A DNA stretch of 64,000 nucleotides from Jeongeupia naejangsanensis (lineage in GTDB: Bacteria; Pseudomonadota; Gammaproteobacteria; Burkholderiales; Chitinibacteraceae), in NCBI RefSeq assembly GCF_016865585.1, contig NZ_JAESND010000001.1, positions 496,001 through 560,000 of the forward strand, given 5' to 3'. Made by a program: the position numbers and the translations under genes. Below are positions 53,504 to 62,540 of the stretch, piece after piece; within the stretch, counting starts at the first letter, position 1; each line of letters opens with the position of its first letter. The notes under the pieces were generated by a model that saw only the letters and a program-made list of their open reading frames with translations, had not been told where the DNA came from and did no database searches.

Positions 53504-54592
53504 TCAGCCCAGCCGGAATGCGGCGCTACGCTCGTCGTCGCCGGCCTCGGCCAGCGCCCTGCCCGGCCGCTGCTGCCACGGGGCATCATCGCGTTGCGAA
53601 CGACCGTCGTTGCGATCCGAGCCACGACCGCCGTCGGCCACCGTCACCGCCACCTGCGTGTACTGCCGGCTGCCCAGATCCTGACGCAAGTTGTCGCTGA
53701 TGCCGTGCAACTGCTGGACCACTTCGGCGTTCGACGCGCTCAGCCTGACCTGCAGCGCGCCGCCTTCGCGGCGGATGGCGATCTCGATGCTGCCAAGCAG
53801 CGGCGGATCGAGCCGGATCGTGGTGTTTTCGATGCCGTGCCGCGTCTGGACACTGATGCGGTCCCCCAGCGCCGCAAGCAGCTGCTGTCCGGCTTGCTGG
53901 GTCTGCACTGCGGCCTTGGGCGCTGCAGGCGCATGCACGGCAGCAGTGTCGCTCGCGCCGGCAACGCCGGTTGCCGGTTGCAGCGACGGCATGGCGGCGG
54001 CCGGGCGTTCTTTCACGTCATCGGCAATACCGGAGAAGGCAGCCGCGATGCCCGCTGCGGCCTGTGGCCGATCGACGGCGCCGGCCGTGCGGATTGCGGC
54101 CTGATCCCGAGCGGCAGCATCACCAGCAACGGTTTCCGCAACGAACGGCGACGGCTGACCGGCCTGCTGTACCACGCCCGGCGCGGCCGGCTGCATGGCC
54201 CGACCCGACGAGGCGGACATGACCATGGGCGACAACGACGCCGGCAGTACCGGCGCCTGCATCATCGCAGCGCCCAGCAGCGCGCTGCCGGCCGGCACGT
54301 CGGGCTTCGTCGCCTCGTCGAGTGCCGGCAGCGGCGGGTTCATGCTGCCCAGCGCAGCCAGCAAACCCTGGCCGGCAAGCGGCTGGTCCGTCTGCAAGGC
54401 ATCACCCTTGTCGCCTTCGGGCATGCCGCTGTCGGCAGGCTGCCCCTGCTGCAGACCCAGCCCGGCCAGCGCCAGACCGAAAACGGCAGACACGGCATCC
54501 TCGACCGGCGCGGCTGGTGCCGGTGCATCCGGCTTCGCCACCGGCGGTTTGCCGGACAGGGCGTTTGAAAGCAGTGCGGATAGCGGCATCAT
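53504..54592 (-). CDS. fliK: Flagellar hook-length control protein FliK
   Basis: The 362-aa protein has a long Ala/Pro/Gln-rich N-terminal ruler region and a conserved C-terminal export-switch domain (~245-335): HGIENTTIRLDPPLLGSIEIAIRREGGALQVRLSASNAEVVQQL. FliK measures hook length and switches the export gate. It overlaps fliT by 4 bases. Confidence 0.92.
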   Translation of the reverse strand: MMPLSALLSNALSGKPPVAKPDAPAPAAPVEDAVSAVFGLALAGLGLQQGQPADSGMPEGDKGDALQTDQPLAGQGLLAALGSMNPPLPALDEATKPDVPAGSALLGAAMMQAPVLPASLSPMVMSASSGRAMQPAAPGVVQQAGQPSPFVAETVAGDAAARDQAAIRTAGAVDRPQAAAGIAAAFSGIADDVKERPAAAMPSLQPATGVAGASDTAAVHAPAAPKAAVQTQQAGQQLLAALGDRISVQTRHGIENTTIRLDPPLLGSIEIAIRREGGALQVRLSASNAEVVQQLHGISDNLRQDLGSRQYTQVAVTVADGGRGSDRNDGRSQRDDAPWQQRPGRALAEAGDDERSAAFRLG

Positions 54593-54897
54593 GGTCGGTC
54601 GTCCTGCTCGTTGATCAGTCCGTAGGCGATCAGCCCTTCACGGTTGCGGCGCAGCTCGTCGAGCAGCGCGTTCATCCGTCCGGCTTCGCCCAGACAGCTT
54701 TTCATTGCTGCCGCATGCGCGACGCGCAGCGGTTTCAGTGCTTCGCGCTCGCGCAGGCTCAGGTGCACCTTGTCGTTGAGCTGCCCGACCAGCACGGACA
54801 GTGCCTTGTCGACTTCGGCGAGCTGCGCCCAGTCGCGGCGCGTCTGCACATCCAGCAGCGCCCGCGTCAGCGTCAGGATCTGCAGTGCCTTATCCAT
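54589..54897 (-). CDS. fliT: FliT-like flagellar chaperone (LafD position)
   Basis: The 102-aa helical protein shows DKALQILTLTRALLDVQTRRDWAQLAEVDKALSVLVGQL, with the C-terminal NEQDDRP tail. In this position, overlapping both fliS and fliK, it matches the FliT-type FliD chaperone (lafD). Sequence alone is weakly diagnostic, so the call leans on context. Confidence 0.7.
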   Translation of the reverse strand: MDKALQILTLTRALLDVQTRRDWAQLAEVDKALSVLVGQLNDKVHLSLREREALKPLRVAHAAAMKSCLGEAGRMNALLDELRRNREGLIAYGLINEQDDRP

Positions 54898-55276
54898 TGG
54901 CGCGCTGCACACCCTGCCAGCCCTCGCGCAGTGTCGACAGCAGACCGGCCACCTCGTCGACCATGGCCGTCTCCAGCCGGAGCCCGGCCTCGTTCAGCCG
55001 CAGCGCGCAGTAGTCGTACAGCCGGGCCAGATTGGTGACGACTTCGCCGCCGGCGTCGAGGTCGAGCGCGCTGGACAGCCCGTTCAGCAAGCCGATGCAC
55101 TTGTTGATGCCGAGGCCCTTCTGCTCGTAGCGTTTGTGCTCGATGTGCGCACGCACGCGGGCGACTTCTTCGAGCAGCCCGTCCATCAGCACCAGCACCA
55201 GCTGCACCGGCGAGGCGTTGGCCGTCTGCGCTTCCAGATTGACGGCGTGATAGTTGCGGTAGGCGTCGTAATCCAC
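54890..55276 (-). CDS. fliS: Flagellin export chaperone FliS
   Basis: The 128-aa four-helix protein shows YRNYHAVNLEAQTANASPVQLVLVLMDGLLEEVARVRAHIEHK, KGLGINKCIGLLNGLSSALDLDAGGEVVTNLARLYDYCALRL and a C-terminal LLSTLREGWQGV. It binds flagellin and prevents premature polymerisation. The flagellin gene itself is not in the window. Confidence 0.94.
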   Translation of the reverse strand: MDYDAYRNYHAVNLEAQTANASPVQLVLVLMDGLLEEVARVRAHIEHKRYEQKGLGINKCIGLLNGLSSALDLDAGGEVVTNLARLYDYCALRLNEAGLRLETAMVDEVAGLLSTLREGWQGVQRANG

Positions 55277-55290
55277 ATTGATCCCCAGTA

Positions 55291-56646
55291 TTAAGCGGCC
55301 GTATCCAGCGCGCTGAGCGCGCTCGAGGTCTGGCTCATCTGCGCTTGCAGCGACTGCAGCTTGGAAAACTGCGCCAGGTAGCGCTGGTACAGCAGGTTGA
55401 ATTTGTCATCGAGCGCGGTCTGCCGGGTGGTCAGGTCTTTCTGCAGCGTCTGTACCGAATCCTGACGGCGCTTGATCTGGCCGGTGGCACTGTTGAGCCA
55501 CTGGTTCAGGTATTTGTTGGTGTCGGTCAGCAGCCCGGACTGCGCGGTGCCGAACACCTTGTCCAGCGCATCCGGCTTGGCCGCGAGCGCGGTCTGAAGC
55601 TTGGTCTTGTCGAGCGACAGCGTGCCGTTGCGGTCGGCGCTGACGCCGAGGTCGAACAGCTTCGCGCCGCCATAGTTCTGGCGCAGCGCGTTGGTCAGGT
55701 GGCTGCGCAGCGCCAGCACGCCGGCGTCCGAAACGAAGGCACCGGCAGTGACGCCATTCTTCGCATCGCCGCTCCTGGTCAGGTCGTCGAGCGTCTTTTC
55801 CAGTGCGTTGTAGGCATCGACGAAGTTCTGTACGTTCGCCGCCGTCGCATCCTTGTCCTGTGTCACCGTCAGCGTCACCGGCGTATCGCCGGCCTGCATC
55901 GCCTTCGTGAACGTCATCGTCACGCCCTGCACCGCGGTGAACGTGTTCGACGCCTGCTGCATCTTCACGCCGGTGGTCTGGTCACCGAGCCAGACGATGG
56001 CGTCGCGCGCAGCCACCAGCTGTTGCGGCGCACCGAGCGCGGCCTTGAGCGCCGGATCGTTGACATTGCTGGCATCCAGCGTGATCTGGCTGCTGGCACC
56101 GGTCTGGCCTGCGGACAGCACCATCTGCGTCTGGCCGCCGACGGTCATCACCGTTGCACTGATCTTGCTGTTGCTGGCCGAATTGATCGCCCGCGCCAGT
56201 TCGGCCGGCGATACCTTGCCGTCAGCATCGAGATCGGCGGTGGCGATGTCGACGCTGAAGCTCGTGCCGTCGGCCAGCGACAGGTTGATCGAGCCCGGAA
56301 TCGGCACCACCGACACCGCGGTCAGTCCCTGGAAGGCCACCTGGTTGGCCGAGGCCACCTGCTCGACGAAAAAGGAATAGCTGCCGGCCTGCGCGGTGCT
56401 GTCGGCACTGGCCGTGCCGACGCCGGTATTGGAGAGCGTTGCGGCCTGCTGCGTCAGGCTGGTCTTGCCGGACAGCCCGGTCAGCGCGGTGCGGAAGTTC
56501 GAAAGCGCGCTCTGCAGCTTGGTCAGCGCCGCCGACGTGTTCTGGGCATTGGTCGTCTGGGTCTTGAGCTGCGCCTGCTTGCCCTGCGTGTACGCGGTGG
56601 CCAGCTGCTGCGCCATCTGGGTCGGGTTGATCGTGCTATCGGCCAT
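55291..56646 (-). CDS. fliD: Flagellar filament cap protein FliD
   Basis: The 451-aa protein has an N-terminal coiled region (INPTQMAQQLATAYTQGKQAQLKTQ), a flagellin-hook-IN-like middle part (FQGLTAVSVVPIPGSINLSL) and a C-terminal FliD_C domain (FSKLQSLQAQMSQTSSALSALD). It caps the growing filament. A class-3 promoter-like element lies at 56698-56723, in the 93-base gap after fliJ. Confidence 0.93.
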   Translation of the reverse strand: MADSTINPTQMAQQLATAYTQGKQAQLKTQTTNAQNTSAALTKLQSALSNFRTALTGLSGKTSLTQQAATLSNTGVGTASADSTAQAGSYSFFVEQVASANQVAFQGLTAVSVVPIPGSINLSLADGTSFSVDIATADLDADGKVSPAELARAINSASNSKISATVMTVGGQTQMVLSAGQTGASSQITLDASNVNDPALKAALGAPQQLVAARDAIVWLGDQTTGVKMQQASNTFTAVQGVTMTFTKAMQAGDTPVTLTVTQDKDATAANVQNFVDAYNALEKTLDDLTRSGDAKNGVTAGAFVSDAGVLALRSHLTNALRQNYGGAKLFDLGVSADRNGTLSLDKTKLQTALAAKPDALDKVFGTAQSGLLTDTNKYLNQWLNSATGQIKRRQDSVQTLQKDLTTRQTALDDKFNLLYQRYLAQFSKLQSLQAQMSQTSSALSALDTAA

Positions 56647-56697
56647 GGTGGTTTCCTTTGCGCGCTGAATGCGGAATGAGGTCTACCTCGTAAAAAG

Positions 56698-56723
56698 GCG
56701 ACCCGATCCGGGCAAAGCTGAAA
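56698..56723 (-). promoter_or_regulatory. Candidate sigma-28-type class-3 promoter of fliD-fliS-fliT-fliK
   Basis: On the minus strand TTTCAG (56723-56718), 14 bases, GGTCGC (56703-56698), then CTTTTTACG. Same spacing as before flgM and flgK. A GCCGATTT overlapping its left end (56728-56721) also resembles a sigma-28 -10 box, but has no matching -35. Confidence 0.55.
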
Positions 56724-56739
56724 TCGGCGTAGTGCATTG

Positions 56740-57177
56740 TCATGACGCCCGCTGCCGGTACCACGCCTGCGTGGCCAGTTCGTCCTGCCGCTTCTGTTCG
56801 CGCCGGTCCTGTTCGACCTGCAGGACCGCGCTGTGCTGCTCGCGCACGCGATCGAGCGTTTCCCGCTTCAGCGACGCGGCCTGCAGCGCCCGTTGCGTCA
56901 CCGCCATGTCGGCTTCATGCAGCGCCAGATCGCGCTGGTGCGCCGCCATCATGTCGAACACCGCCTGCTTGTAATTGCCGCAGTTGAGCGACAGCGACGG
57001 TGGCAGCGAGCCGGTAGCGGCGCTGTCGGCACACAGCTGCGCCATCCGGTCGAGGTTGTGGTGATAGCGCTGCCGCAAGGCTTCCTTCTGCGCCACGTCG
57101 GCGGTCAGCCGGTCGACTTCGACGTCGCGCAGCGCCACCAGCCGCGCAAGGCTCAGAACGGTTCGTGCCTGGGTCAT
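56740..57177 (-). CDS. fliJ: Flagellar export protein FliJ-like
   Basis: The 145-aa coiled-coil protein shows VLSLARLVALRDVEVDRLTADVAQKEALRQRYHHNLDRM and LEVEQDRREQKRQDELATQAWYR-like C-terminal basic helix. FliJ acts as the central stalk of the FliI ATPase ring and escorts chaperones. The call rests on the coiled-coil, size and 4-base overlap with fliI. Confidence 0.87.
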   Translation of the reverse strand: MTQARTVLSLARLVALRDVEVDRLTADVAQKEALRQRYHHNLDRMAQLCADSAATGSLPPSLSLNCGNYKQAVFDMMAAHQRDLALHEADMAVTQRALQAASLKRETLDRVREQHSAVLQVEQDRREQKRQDELATQAWYRQRAS

Positions 57178-58481
57178 GCCACCACCTCGTTCAGTCGCAT
57201 CAGCGTGTCCGCGAGCGGCGCGGCTTCGCCGACGTCCTGCTGCAGGAAGGCTTCGATATGCGGATACAGATTGACCGCTCGATCGGTCAGCGGATCGGCG
57301 CCGGGCACGTAGCCGCCCAGCGGGATCAGGTCGCGGACCTGCGCATGCCGCGCCAGCATCTGCTTCATCGTCCGTGCCGAGGCGACCTGCGCCGGCGAGG
57401 CGACCTGGCTCATGCAGCGGCTGATCGACGCGGCGATGTCGATCGCCGGGTAGTGCCCGCGCTCGGCCAGATCGCGCGACAGCACGATATGGCCGTCGAG
57501 AATCGCCCGCGCGGTGTCGACGACCGGGTCCTGCTGGTCGTCGCCTTCGGCGAGCACCGTATAGATGGCGCTCATGCTGCCTTCGCCGTCACCGTTGCCG
57601 GCACTTTCAACCAGCTGCGGCAGCAGACCGAACACCGACGGCGGATAGCCGCGCGTGGCCGGCGGCTCGCCCAGCGCCAGTGCGACTTCGCGCCGCGCCA
57701 TCGCGTAGCGCGTCAGTGAATCGACCAGCAGCAGTACGTTGCGGCCCTGATCGCGGAAATGCGCGGCAATCGCGTGGCACAGCTCGGTTGCCATCAGCCG
57801 CATCATCGGCGATTCGTCTGCCGGTGCCACGACGAGAATGGCTTTGGCCAGCCCTTCCGGGCCGAGCGCATGATCGACGAATTCGCGCACCTCGCGGCCG
57901 CGCTCGCCGATCAGCCCGACGACAACGACATCGGCCTCGGTCTGGCGGGTGATCATGCCCAGCAGCACGCTCTTGCCGACGCCGCTGCCGGCGAACAGGC
58001 CTACGCGCTGGCCGCGGCCAAGCGTCAGCAGCCCGTTGATGCTGCGCACACCGACGTCGAGGATCTCGCTCACCGGCTTTTTCTTCAGCGGATTGACCCG
58101 CGGCGGATGCGGATCGAGCACGTGCTCGCCGCCGAGTTTGCCGCGACCGTCGAGCGGCTCGCCCAGACCGTTGACGACGCGCCCGAGCCACGACGGCCCG
58201 ATCAGCAGCTGCCCGGCCTCCGGGTTCGGCAGTACGCGTGCGCCGGTGCTGAGGCCGACCGGCTTCTTGAACGGCATCAGGTAGGACACCTCCTGCCGGA
58301 AGCCGACCACCTGCGCATCCAGCCACTCGCCCGACGCGGTCTCGATCCGGCAGTGCTGGCCGGTTTCGAGCTGGCAACCGGTGCTTTCCAGCAGCAGGCC
58401 GGTCGCGCCGGACAACCGCCCGGTCAGCTTGGCGACCGGGACGTCATTGAGTTCGAGCGAGCGCAGGGCATTGGCGATCAT
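57174..58481 (-). CDS. fliI: Flagellum-specific ATPase FliI
   Basis: The 435-aa ATPase of the F1-beta type has Walker A GLFAGSGVGKSVLLGM, Walker B NVLLLVDSLTRYAMARREVALALGEPPATRGYPPSVF, and the dimer-interface motif GSMSAIYTVLAEGDDQQDP. It powers flagellar protein export. It lies between fliH (6-base gap) and fliJ (overlap). Confidence 0.96.
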   Translation of the reverse strand: MIANALRSLELNDVPVAKLTGRLSGATGLLLESTGCQLETGQHCRIETASGEWLDAQVVGFRQEVSYLMPFKKPVGLSTGARVLPNPEAGQLLIGPSWLGRVVNGLGEPLDGRGKLGGEHVLDPHPPRVNPLKKKPVSEILDVGVRSINGLLTLGRGQRVGLFAGSGVGKSVLLGMITRQTEADVVVVGLIGERGREVREFVDHALGPEGLAKAILVVAPADESPMMRLMATELCHAIAAHFRDQGRNVLLLVDSLTRYAMARREVALALGEPPATRGYPPSVFGLLPQLVESAGNGDGEGSMSAIYTVLAEGDDQQDPVVDTARAILDGHIVLSRDLAERGHYPAIDIAASISRCMSQVASPAQVASARTMKQMLARHAQVRDLIPLGGYVPGADPLTDRAVNLYPHIEAFLQQDVGEAAPLADTLMRLNEVVA

Positions 58482-58487
58482 GGCGGT

Positions 58488-59165
58488 TTACTCGCTGGTA
58501 TCCGGCACACCGAGCAACTGGCTGGTGACCTGTTCCATGAAGGCATCGAGTCGCTGGCGACAACCTGCGTCGGCCTCCTGCCCGCCGGCCTTGACCCGGC
58601 ATTCGCCCGGTTCGAGCCGGGCATCCGGAATCAGCGACCACTGCTGCGCGCGCTCGGGCGCCAGCTCGCGGATCCGCTGGCATTCTTCGGGGTTCAGATA
58701 GACCTCGACCCCGTTCGGCGCCGGCGGCATCGAGGCCAGCGTCTCGTCGACCAGCGCTAGCAACTGCACCGGCTGCAGGGCGAGTTCGCAGCGGATTACC
58801 TGCCTTGCCACCTTGGCGACCAGATCGACCACTTCCTTGCGCAGTGCCGCCTGATAATCGGCCTGCAGCGCCCTGACCTCGGTCAGCGCAGTATCGAGCG
58901 GCTGCATCAGCACGTCGAAACGCGCCTGCATTTCCAGCTTCGCCTCGGTCACGCCCTGCACCAGCCCGTCGGCACGCCCCTGCACGAAACCCTCGGCACG
59001 ACCGTTGTCCAGCCCGCTGTCGAAACCCTCGCGATAGCCGGTATCCATACCCTGCTGGAAGCCCTCGGCCAGCGACGCCTGCACCTGCGCGGCGTCGCCC
59101 GGCAGGGCCAGCGCACCGGGTTTCTGCGACAGTGGCGGAAAGCGGTAAGGGCGGCAGGCCTTCAC
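58488..59165 (-). CDS. fliH: Flagellar assembly protein FliH
   Basis: The 225-aa protein shows the glycine-repeat helix GYREGFDSGLDNGRAEGFVQG, typical of FliH, followed by the C-terminal domain EVVDLVAKVARQVIRCELALQPVQLLALVDETLASMP. It regulates FliI. The start is GTG 59165, overlapping the fliG stop (GTGA); longer in-frame starts would lie deep in fliG. Confidence 0.92.
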   Translation of the reverse strand: MKACRPYRFPPLSQKPGALALPGDAAQVQASLAEGFQQGMDTGYREGFDSGLDNGRAEGFVQGRADGLVQGVTEAKLEMQARFDVLMQPLDTALTEVRALQADYQAALRKEVVDLVAKVARQVIRCELALQPVQLLALVDETLASMPPAPNGVEVYLNPEECQRIRELAPERAQQWSLIPDARLEPGECRVKAGGQEADAGCRQRLDAFMEQVTSQLLGVPDTSE

Positions 59166-60193
59166 TCGACGACTTCCTCGGCAAACAGCTGCAGGTCGAC
59201 CTCGCCACCGTCGGCAAGGCGTTTGACCTGCGCCATGATGTCCTGACGCACCTGTTCGATCCGGCTCAGCGGTACCGGGCCGGAGCGGCGCACCATGTCT
59301 TCGAAACTCTGCGCCTGACGCCGCGGCATCGCCTGGACGATGGCGTTGCGCACCGAAGGCTCGGCACCCTTGAGCGCGATCACCCACAGCTCGAGCGGCA
59401 CGTCTTCCATCACGCGGGTAATGACCGCTTCGGTCTGGCGCGACAGGATGAAGAAGTCGTACATGCTGGTTTCGATCTCGCTGACCACGTCCGGATCGTG
59501 CGCACGCAGCAATTCGACCATCTGCGCCTTGTCGCCGGGCAGACGGTTGATGATTTCGGCGGCCTGACGCACGCCCTCGACCAGCGCACTCTGCATGCCG
59601 AGGCTGTTCAGGCAGCGGTTGACGACCTCCTCCAGCTCGATCAGCAGGTCGCGATCGACTTCCTTGAGCCGGGCGATGTTGACCAGCACCAGATCACGGC
59701 TGTGCAACGGCAGCGCCTCGATCACCTGTCCGGCCAGCGCCGGCGGCAGGAAGGCGAGGAAAACGGCCTGCATGCGTACGTGTTCGTTGCCGATGTGTTC
59801 GGCCAGCCATTGCGGCTGCACCCATTGCAGGCGGGCCATTTTCGGCCGGATCGCGTCGCCGTAGATGCTGTTGAGCACGCCGTTGGCGATGTCGCTCCCG
59901 AGGGCCAGATCGAGCGAGCGCTGCAGGAAGTTGCGCGATGCGCCATGCACGCCGCTCTGCTGGCGATAGTCGTCGAAGAAGCGCTGGATCGAGTTCTTGA
60001 CCACGTCGACCTTGAGCCCGCTCATCCGCGACATCACCTGCGTGACCTCCATCAGCTCCTCGCGCGACAGGCAGCGCAACACCGCCGCAGCCGATTCCTC
60101 GCCCATGCTCAGGAGCACGATGGCGGCGCGTTCGACCGGTGTCGGCAGGCCGTCGGCAGACGGCGCACTGGCGGAATTAACTGACTCGTCCAT
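59162..60193 (-). CDS. fliG: Flagellar motor switch protein FliG
   Basis: The 343-aa protein has the N-terminal FliF-binding domain (PVERAAIVLLSMGEESAAAVLRCLS), middle FliM-binding part (EHIGNEHVRMQAVFLAFLP) and C-terminal torque-generating domain (IETSMYDFFILSRQTEAVITRVMEDVPLELWVIALKGA, ending RIEQVRQDIMAQVKRLADGGEV). Its start overlaps the end of fliF by 17 bases. Confidence 0.95.
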   Translation of the reverse strand: MDESVNSASAPSADGLPTPVERAAIVLLSMGEESAAAVLRCLSREELMEVTQVMSRMSGLKVDVVKNSIQRFFDDYRQQSGVHGASRNFLQRSLDLALGSDIANGVLNSIYGDAIRPKMARLQWVQPQWLAEHIGNEHVRMQAVFLAFLPPALAGQVIEALPLHSRDLVLVNIARLKEVDRDLLIELEEVVNRCLNSLGMQSALVEGVRQAAEIINRLPGDKAQMVELLRAHDPDVVSEIETSMYDFFILSRQTEAVITRVMEDVPLELWVIALKGAEPSVRNAIVQAMPRRQAQSFEDMVRRSGPVPLSRIEQVRQDIMAQVKRLADGGEVDLQLFAEEVVE

Positions 60194-61874
60194 TCTTCTG
60201 CACCCATTGTTTGACGACTTCGGCTACCCGTTCCGGCTCTTTGTTGGCGAGCGTTTTCAGGTGATCGACCAGCACGTCGACACTCGAACCGGCCGGCGGC
60301 AGATCGTAGTTTTCCAGCAGCGGCACCACCGGCATCTGGCCGGCACCGGCACTGCGGTCCGGCAGCGCGGTTGCGGCAGCCGCAACCGGCGCCGCGCCGG
60401 CAGCAGCGGCGGCCAGCAGTTGCGGTTCGGCCAGTTGCACTTCGCGCAGCGCCTGCTCGCCGTGTGCCGGCGAAACCCAGTCGCGGAGGATTTTCAGCAG
60501 CGGACGGATCACCAGCAGGAAGACCAGCAGCAGCACCACGCCCTGGATCGCGTAGCTGCCGATGTCGATCATCGTGTCGCGCTCTTCCCACCAACGGGCC
60601 AGAACCGGCTTCGCCGGGAAGGCCAGCGTCGACACGACCAGCTTGTCGCCGCGTTCGGCGTCGATGCCGAGACCGTTGCGCAGGATGCGGTCGATATTGG
60701 CCAGCTGCTCCGGCGTCCAGCCCTTGGCCGGTACCGGCGCGGCAGCGTTGTTCAGCACCACGGCGACGTTGAGGCGCTTGAGCCGGTCACGGCTGCGCTT
60801 GATCTGCACCACGTTGCGGTCATAGGCGTACTGGCGTGTCGTGGCGTTCTTGCGCGGGCCGGCATCGCCGCCTGCGGCCTGCGGCTTGCTGGCATTGGCG
60901 GCGGCCGGACGGTTGCTGAGCGAACCGGGAATCCCCATCGCCAGCTCGCTGCTGCTCTGTTCGTCGCGCGTCGCCTCATTGGTGACTTTGGGCGTTTCGC
61001 CGTACTGTTCGCGCGTTTCCTCGACCCGGTCGGTATCGACCTCGGCGGTCACGCTGGCCTTGTAGTTGTCGCCGCCGAGCGCCGGCGCCAGCAGCTCGCG
61101 GATGTTGTTCAGCGCTTCGGTCCGGTACTTGTCGCCGGCCTCTTCGCCGCTGGCGGCGCCAACCGCACCACCTTCGCTCAGGTCGACCTTTGACGACAGG
61201 TAGTTGCCGGCCTGATCGACCAGCGTCACGCGCTGCGGATCGAGGCTGGCCACGCTGCCGGCCACCAGATTGATGATCGCGGCAATCTGTTCGCGGCCGA
61301 GCTTGGCGCCCGGTTTGAGCGTCACCACGACCGACGCCGAACTCTTTTCACCGTCGCTGACGACGAAAGAAGACGATTTGGCGATCGACAGGTGCACGCG
61401 GGCGTGCTCGACCTCGTTGAGCGCCATGATGCTCTGCACCAGTTCGCCTTCGAGACCGCGGCGGAAACGCACGTCCTGGACGAACTGGCTGACGCCGAGC
61501 GGATCGTTCTTGTCCATCAGCTCGAGCCCGGCCGGCAGCTTGGCGACGACGCCCTTGGCGGCAAGCAGCATGCGCGCCTTGCCGAGTGCATCGGCGGGCA
61601 CCAGCACCTGGCCGCTTTCCGGATGGATGCGGTACGGCACGTGCTCCGCATCGAGCACCGACATCATGTCGGCGGCCGAGATGCTTTCGCGTGCGCCGAA
61701 CACCGGCTTGTAGCCGGCCTGATCGCGCCAGAAATACATCAGCACCAGCGCGGTGATGCCGATCGCCAGCACGACGATGGGCGCGAGGCGCTTGAAGAAC
61801 GACGGCGGCAGCGGCGGCAGCTTTGCGCCATCGGCACGAAGGCGGCCAAGGCCCGATTTGAGCGTTGCGATCAC
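60177..61874 (-). CDS. fliF: Flagellar MS-ring protein FliF
   Basis: The 565-aa protein has two membrane segments (APIVVLAIGITALVLMYFW near 35-55 and YAIQGVVLLLVFLLVIRPLL near 450). Between them lies the YscJ/FliF ring region (AKGVVAKLPAGLELMDKNDPLGVSQFVQDVRFRRGLEGELVQSIMAL, ARVHLSIAKSSSFV). The C-terminus (ERVAEVVKQWVQKNGRVS) binds FliG. It forms the base of the basal body. Confidence 0.95.
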   Translation of the reverse strand: MIATLKSGLGRLRADGAKLPPLPPSFFKRLAPIVVLAIGITALVLMYFWRDQAGYKPVFGARESISAADMMSVLDAEHVPYRIHPESGQVLVPADALGKARMLLAAKGVVAKLPAGLELMDKNDPLGVSQFVQDVRFRRGLEGELVQSIMALNEVEHARVHLSIAKSSSFVVSDGEKSSASVVVTLKPGAKLGREQIAAIINLVAGSVASLDPQRVTLVDQAGNYLSSKVDLSEGGAVGAASGEEAGDKYRTEALNNIRELLAPALGGDNYKASVTAEVDTDRVEETREQYGETPKVTNEATRDEQSSSELAMGIPGSLSNRPAAANASKPQAAGGDAGPRKNATTRQYAYDRNVVQIKRSRDRLKRLNVAVVLNNAAAPVPAKGWTPEQLANIDRILRNGLGIDAERGDKLVVSTLAFPAKPVLARWWEERDTMIDIGSYAIQGVVLLLVFLLVIRPLLKILRDWVSPAHGEQALREVQLAEPQLLAAAAAGAAPVAAAATALPDRSAGAGQMPVVPLLENYDLPPAGSSVDVLVDHLKTLANKEPERVAEVVKQWVQKNGRVS

Positions 61875-61889
61875 GGCGTGTCCGTTCCT

Positions 61890-62243
61890 TTAGAGCTGCA
61901 TCTTGATGAGGTCGTCCATCGCCCCCACCACCTTGTTGCGCACCTGCATCAGCATCGAGAACGACAGGCTGGCTTCCTGGCTGGCGAGCATCGCGCCGAC
62001 CAGATCGTCGCTCTTGCCGGCATCGACATCGGCCATCCGGGTGCTCGCGATGCGCTCCTTGTCGTCGGTGCCGCGCACCGCCGCCTTGAGGACGTCGCCA
62101 AAATCCACCGGCTGCCCGGCCTGTCCGTCGATGGCGGACGGCAGGATGTCGGCGTCGTGACCGGCACGCGCGATGCTGCTGCGTATCTGCAGCAGATCGG
62201 CACCGATCTGTTGCCCTACTCCCGAGGTCAAGCCACTGGCCAT
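61890..62243 (-). CDS. fliE: Flagellar hook-basal body protein FliE
   Basis: The 117-aa protein has a family C-terminus KSDDLVGAMLASQEASLSFSMLMQVRNKVVGAMDDLIKMQL and a FGDVLKAAV motif. It joins the MS ring to the rod. ATG 62243 has GGGAGCG upstream. It heads the fliEFGHIJ operon, with the cluster operator-like site C 121 bp upstream. Confidence 0.93.
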   Translation of the reverse strand: MASGLTSGVGQQIGADLLQIRSSIARAGHDADILPSAIDGQAGQPVDFGDVLKAAVRGTDDKERIASTRMADVDAGKSDDLVGAMLASQEASLSFSMLMQVRNKVVGAMDDLIKMQL

Positions 62244-62357
62244 TCGATTCGCTCCCGCTTCAATCCGTCTTCCAGCCCGCTTTTTCCAGCCCATGCTGCG
62301 CTGCAGGCAATGCTTCTTTGTGGGGTGGATTGTTGCCGAGGGCAATGACGCCAGACA

Positions 62358-62371
62358 GAGTAGAAACACTC
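62358..62371. promoter_or_regulatory. Cluster operator-like palindrome, site C (fliE / response regulator)
   Basis: GAGTAGAAACACTC fits G[AG]GT-N6-ACTC. It lies in the 297-base gap between fliE and the divergent response-regulator gene, centred 121 bp from the fliE ATG and 176 bp from the regulator ATG. A GGTATTTCCC follows at 62381-62390, resembling the GGTATTTTCCC after site B. Confidence 0.6.
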
Positions 62372-62459
62372 ACCCCGCCTAGGTATTTCCCACCAGCGGC
62401 ATCCGGTACAGTCTGGCCGCTTGCCACCCTTGGATGCGGTCCGCCGGGGGCACCCCGCC

Positions 62460-62465
62460 TATAAT
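62460..62465 (+). promoter_or_regulatory. Candidate -10 box of the response-regulator gene
   Basis: A perfect TATAAT lies 75 bases upstream of the ATG with no recognisable -35 box at 16-18 bp. This is the layout expected of a promoter that needs an activator, possibly the gene's own product at site C. Confidence 0.4.
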
Positions 62466-62540
62466 TTCCGGTAACAACCTCCCCGCCATCCGGGCCGTCC
62501 GCCACGGAACGGGGCATCCCTCTTCTGGAGCACGAATCCG

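Noticed and set aside
56721-56728. GCCGATTT on the minus strand as the sigma-28 -10 box for fliD
   Set aside because: It resembles the consensus but has no TAAA-like -35 at the right distance, and the element shared with flgK and flgM lies 3' of it with better support.
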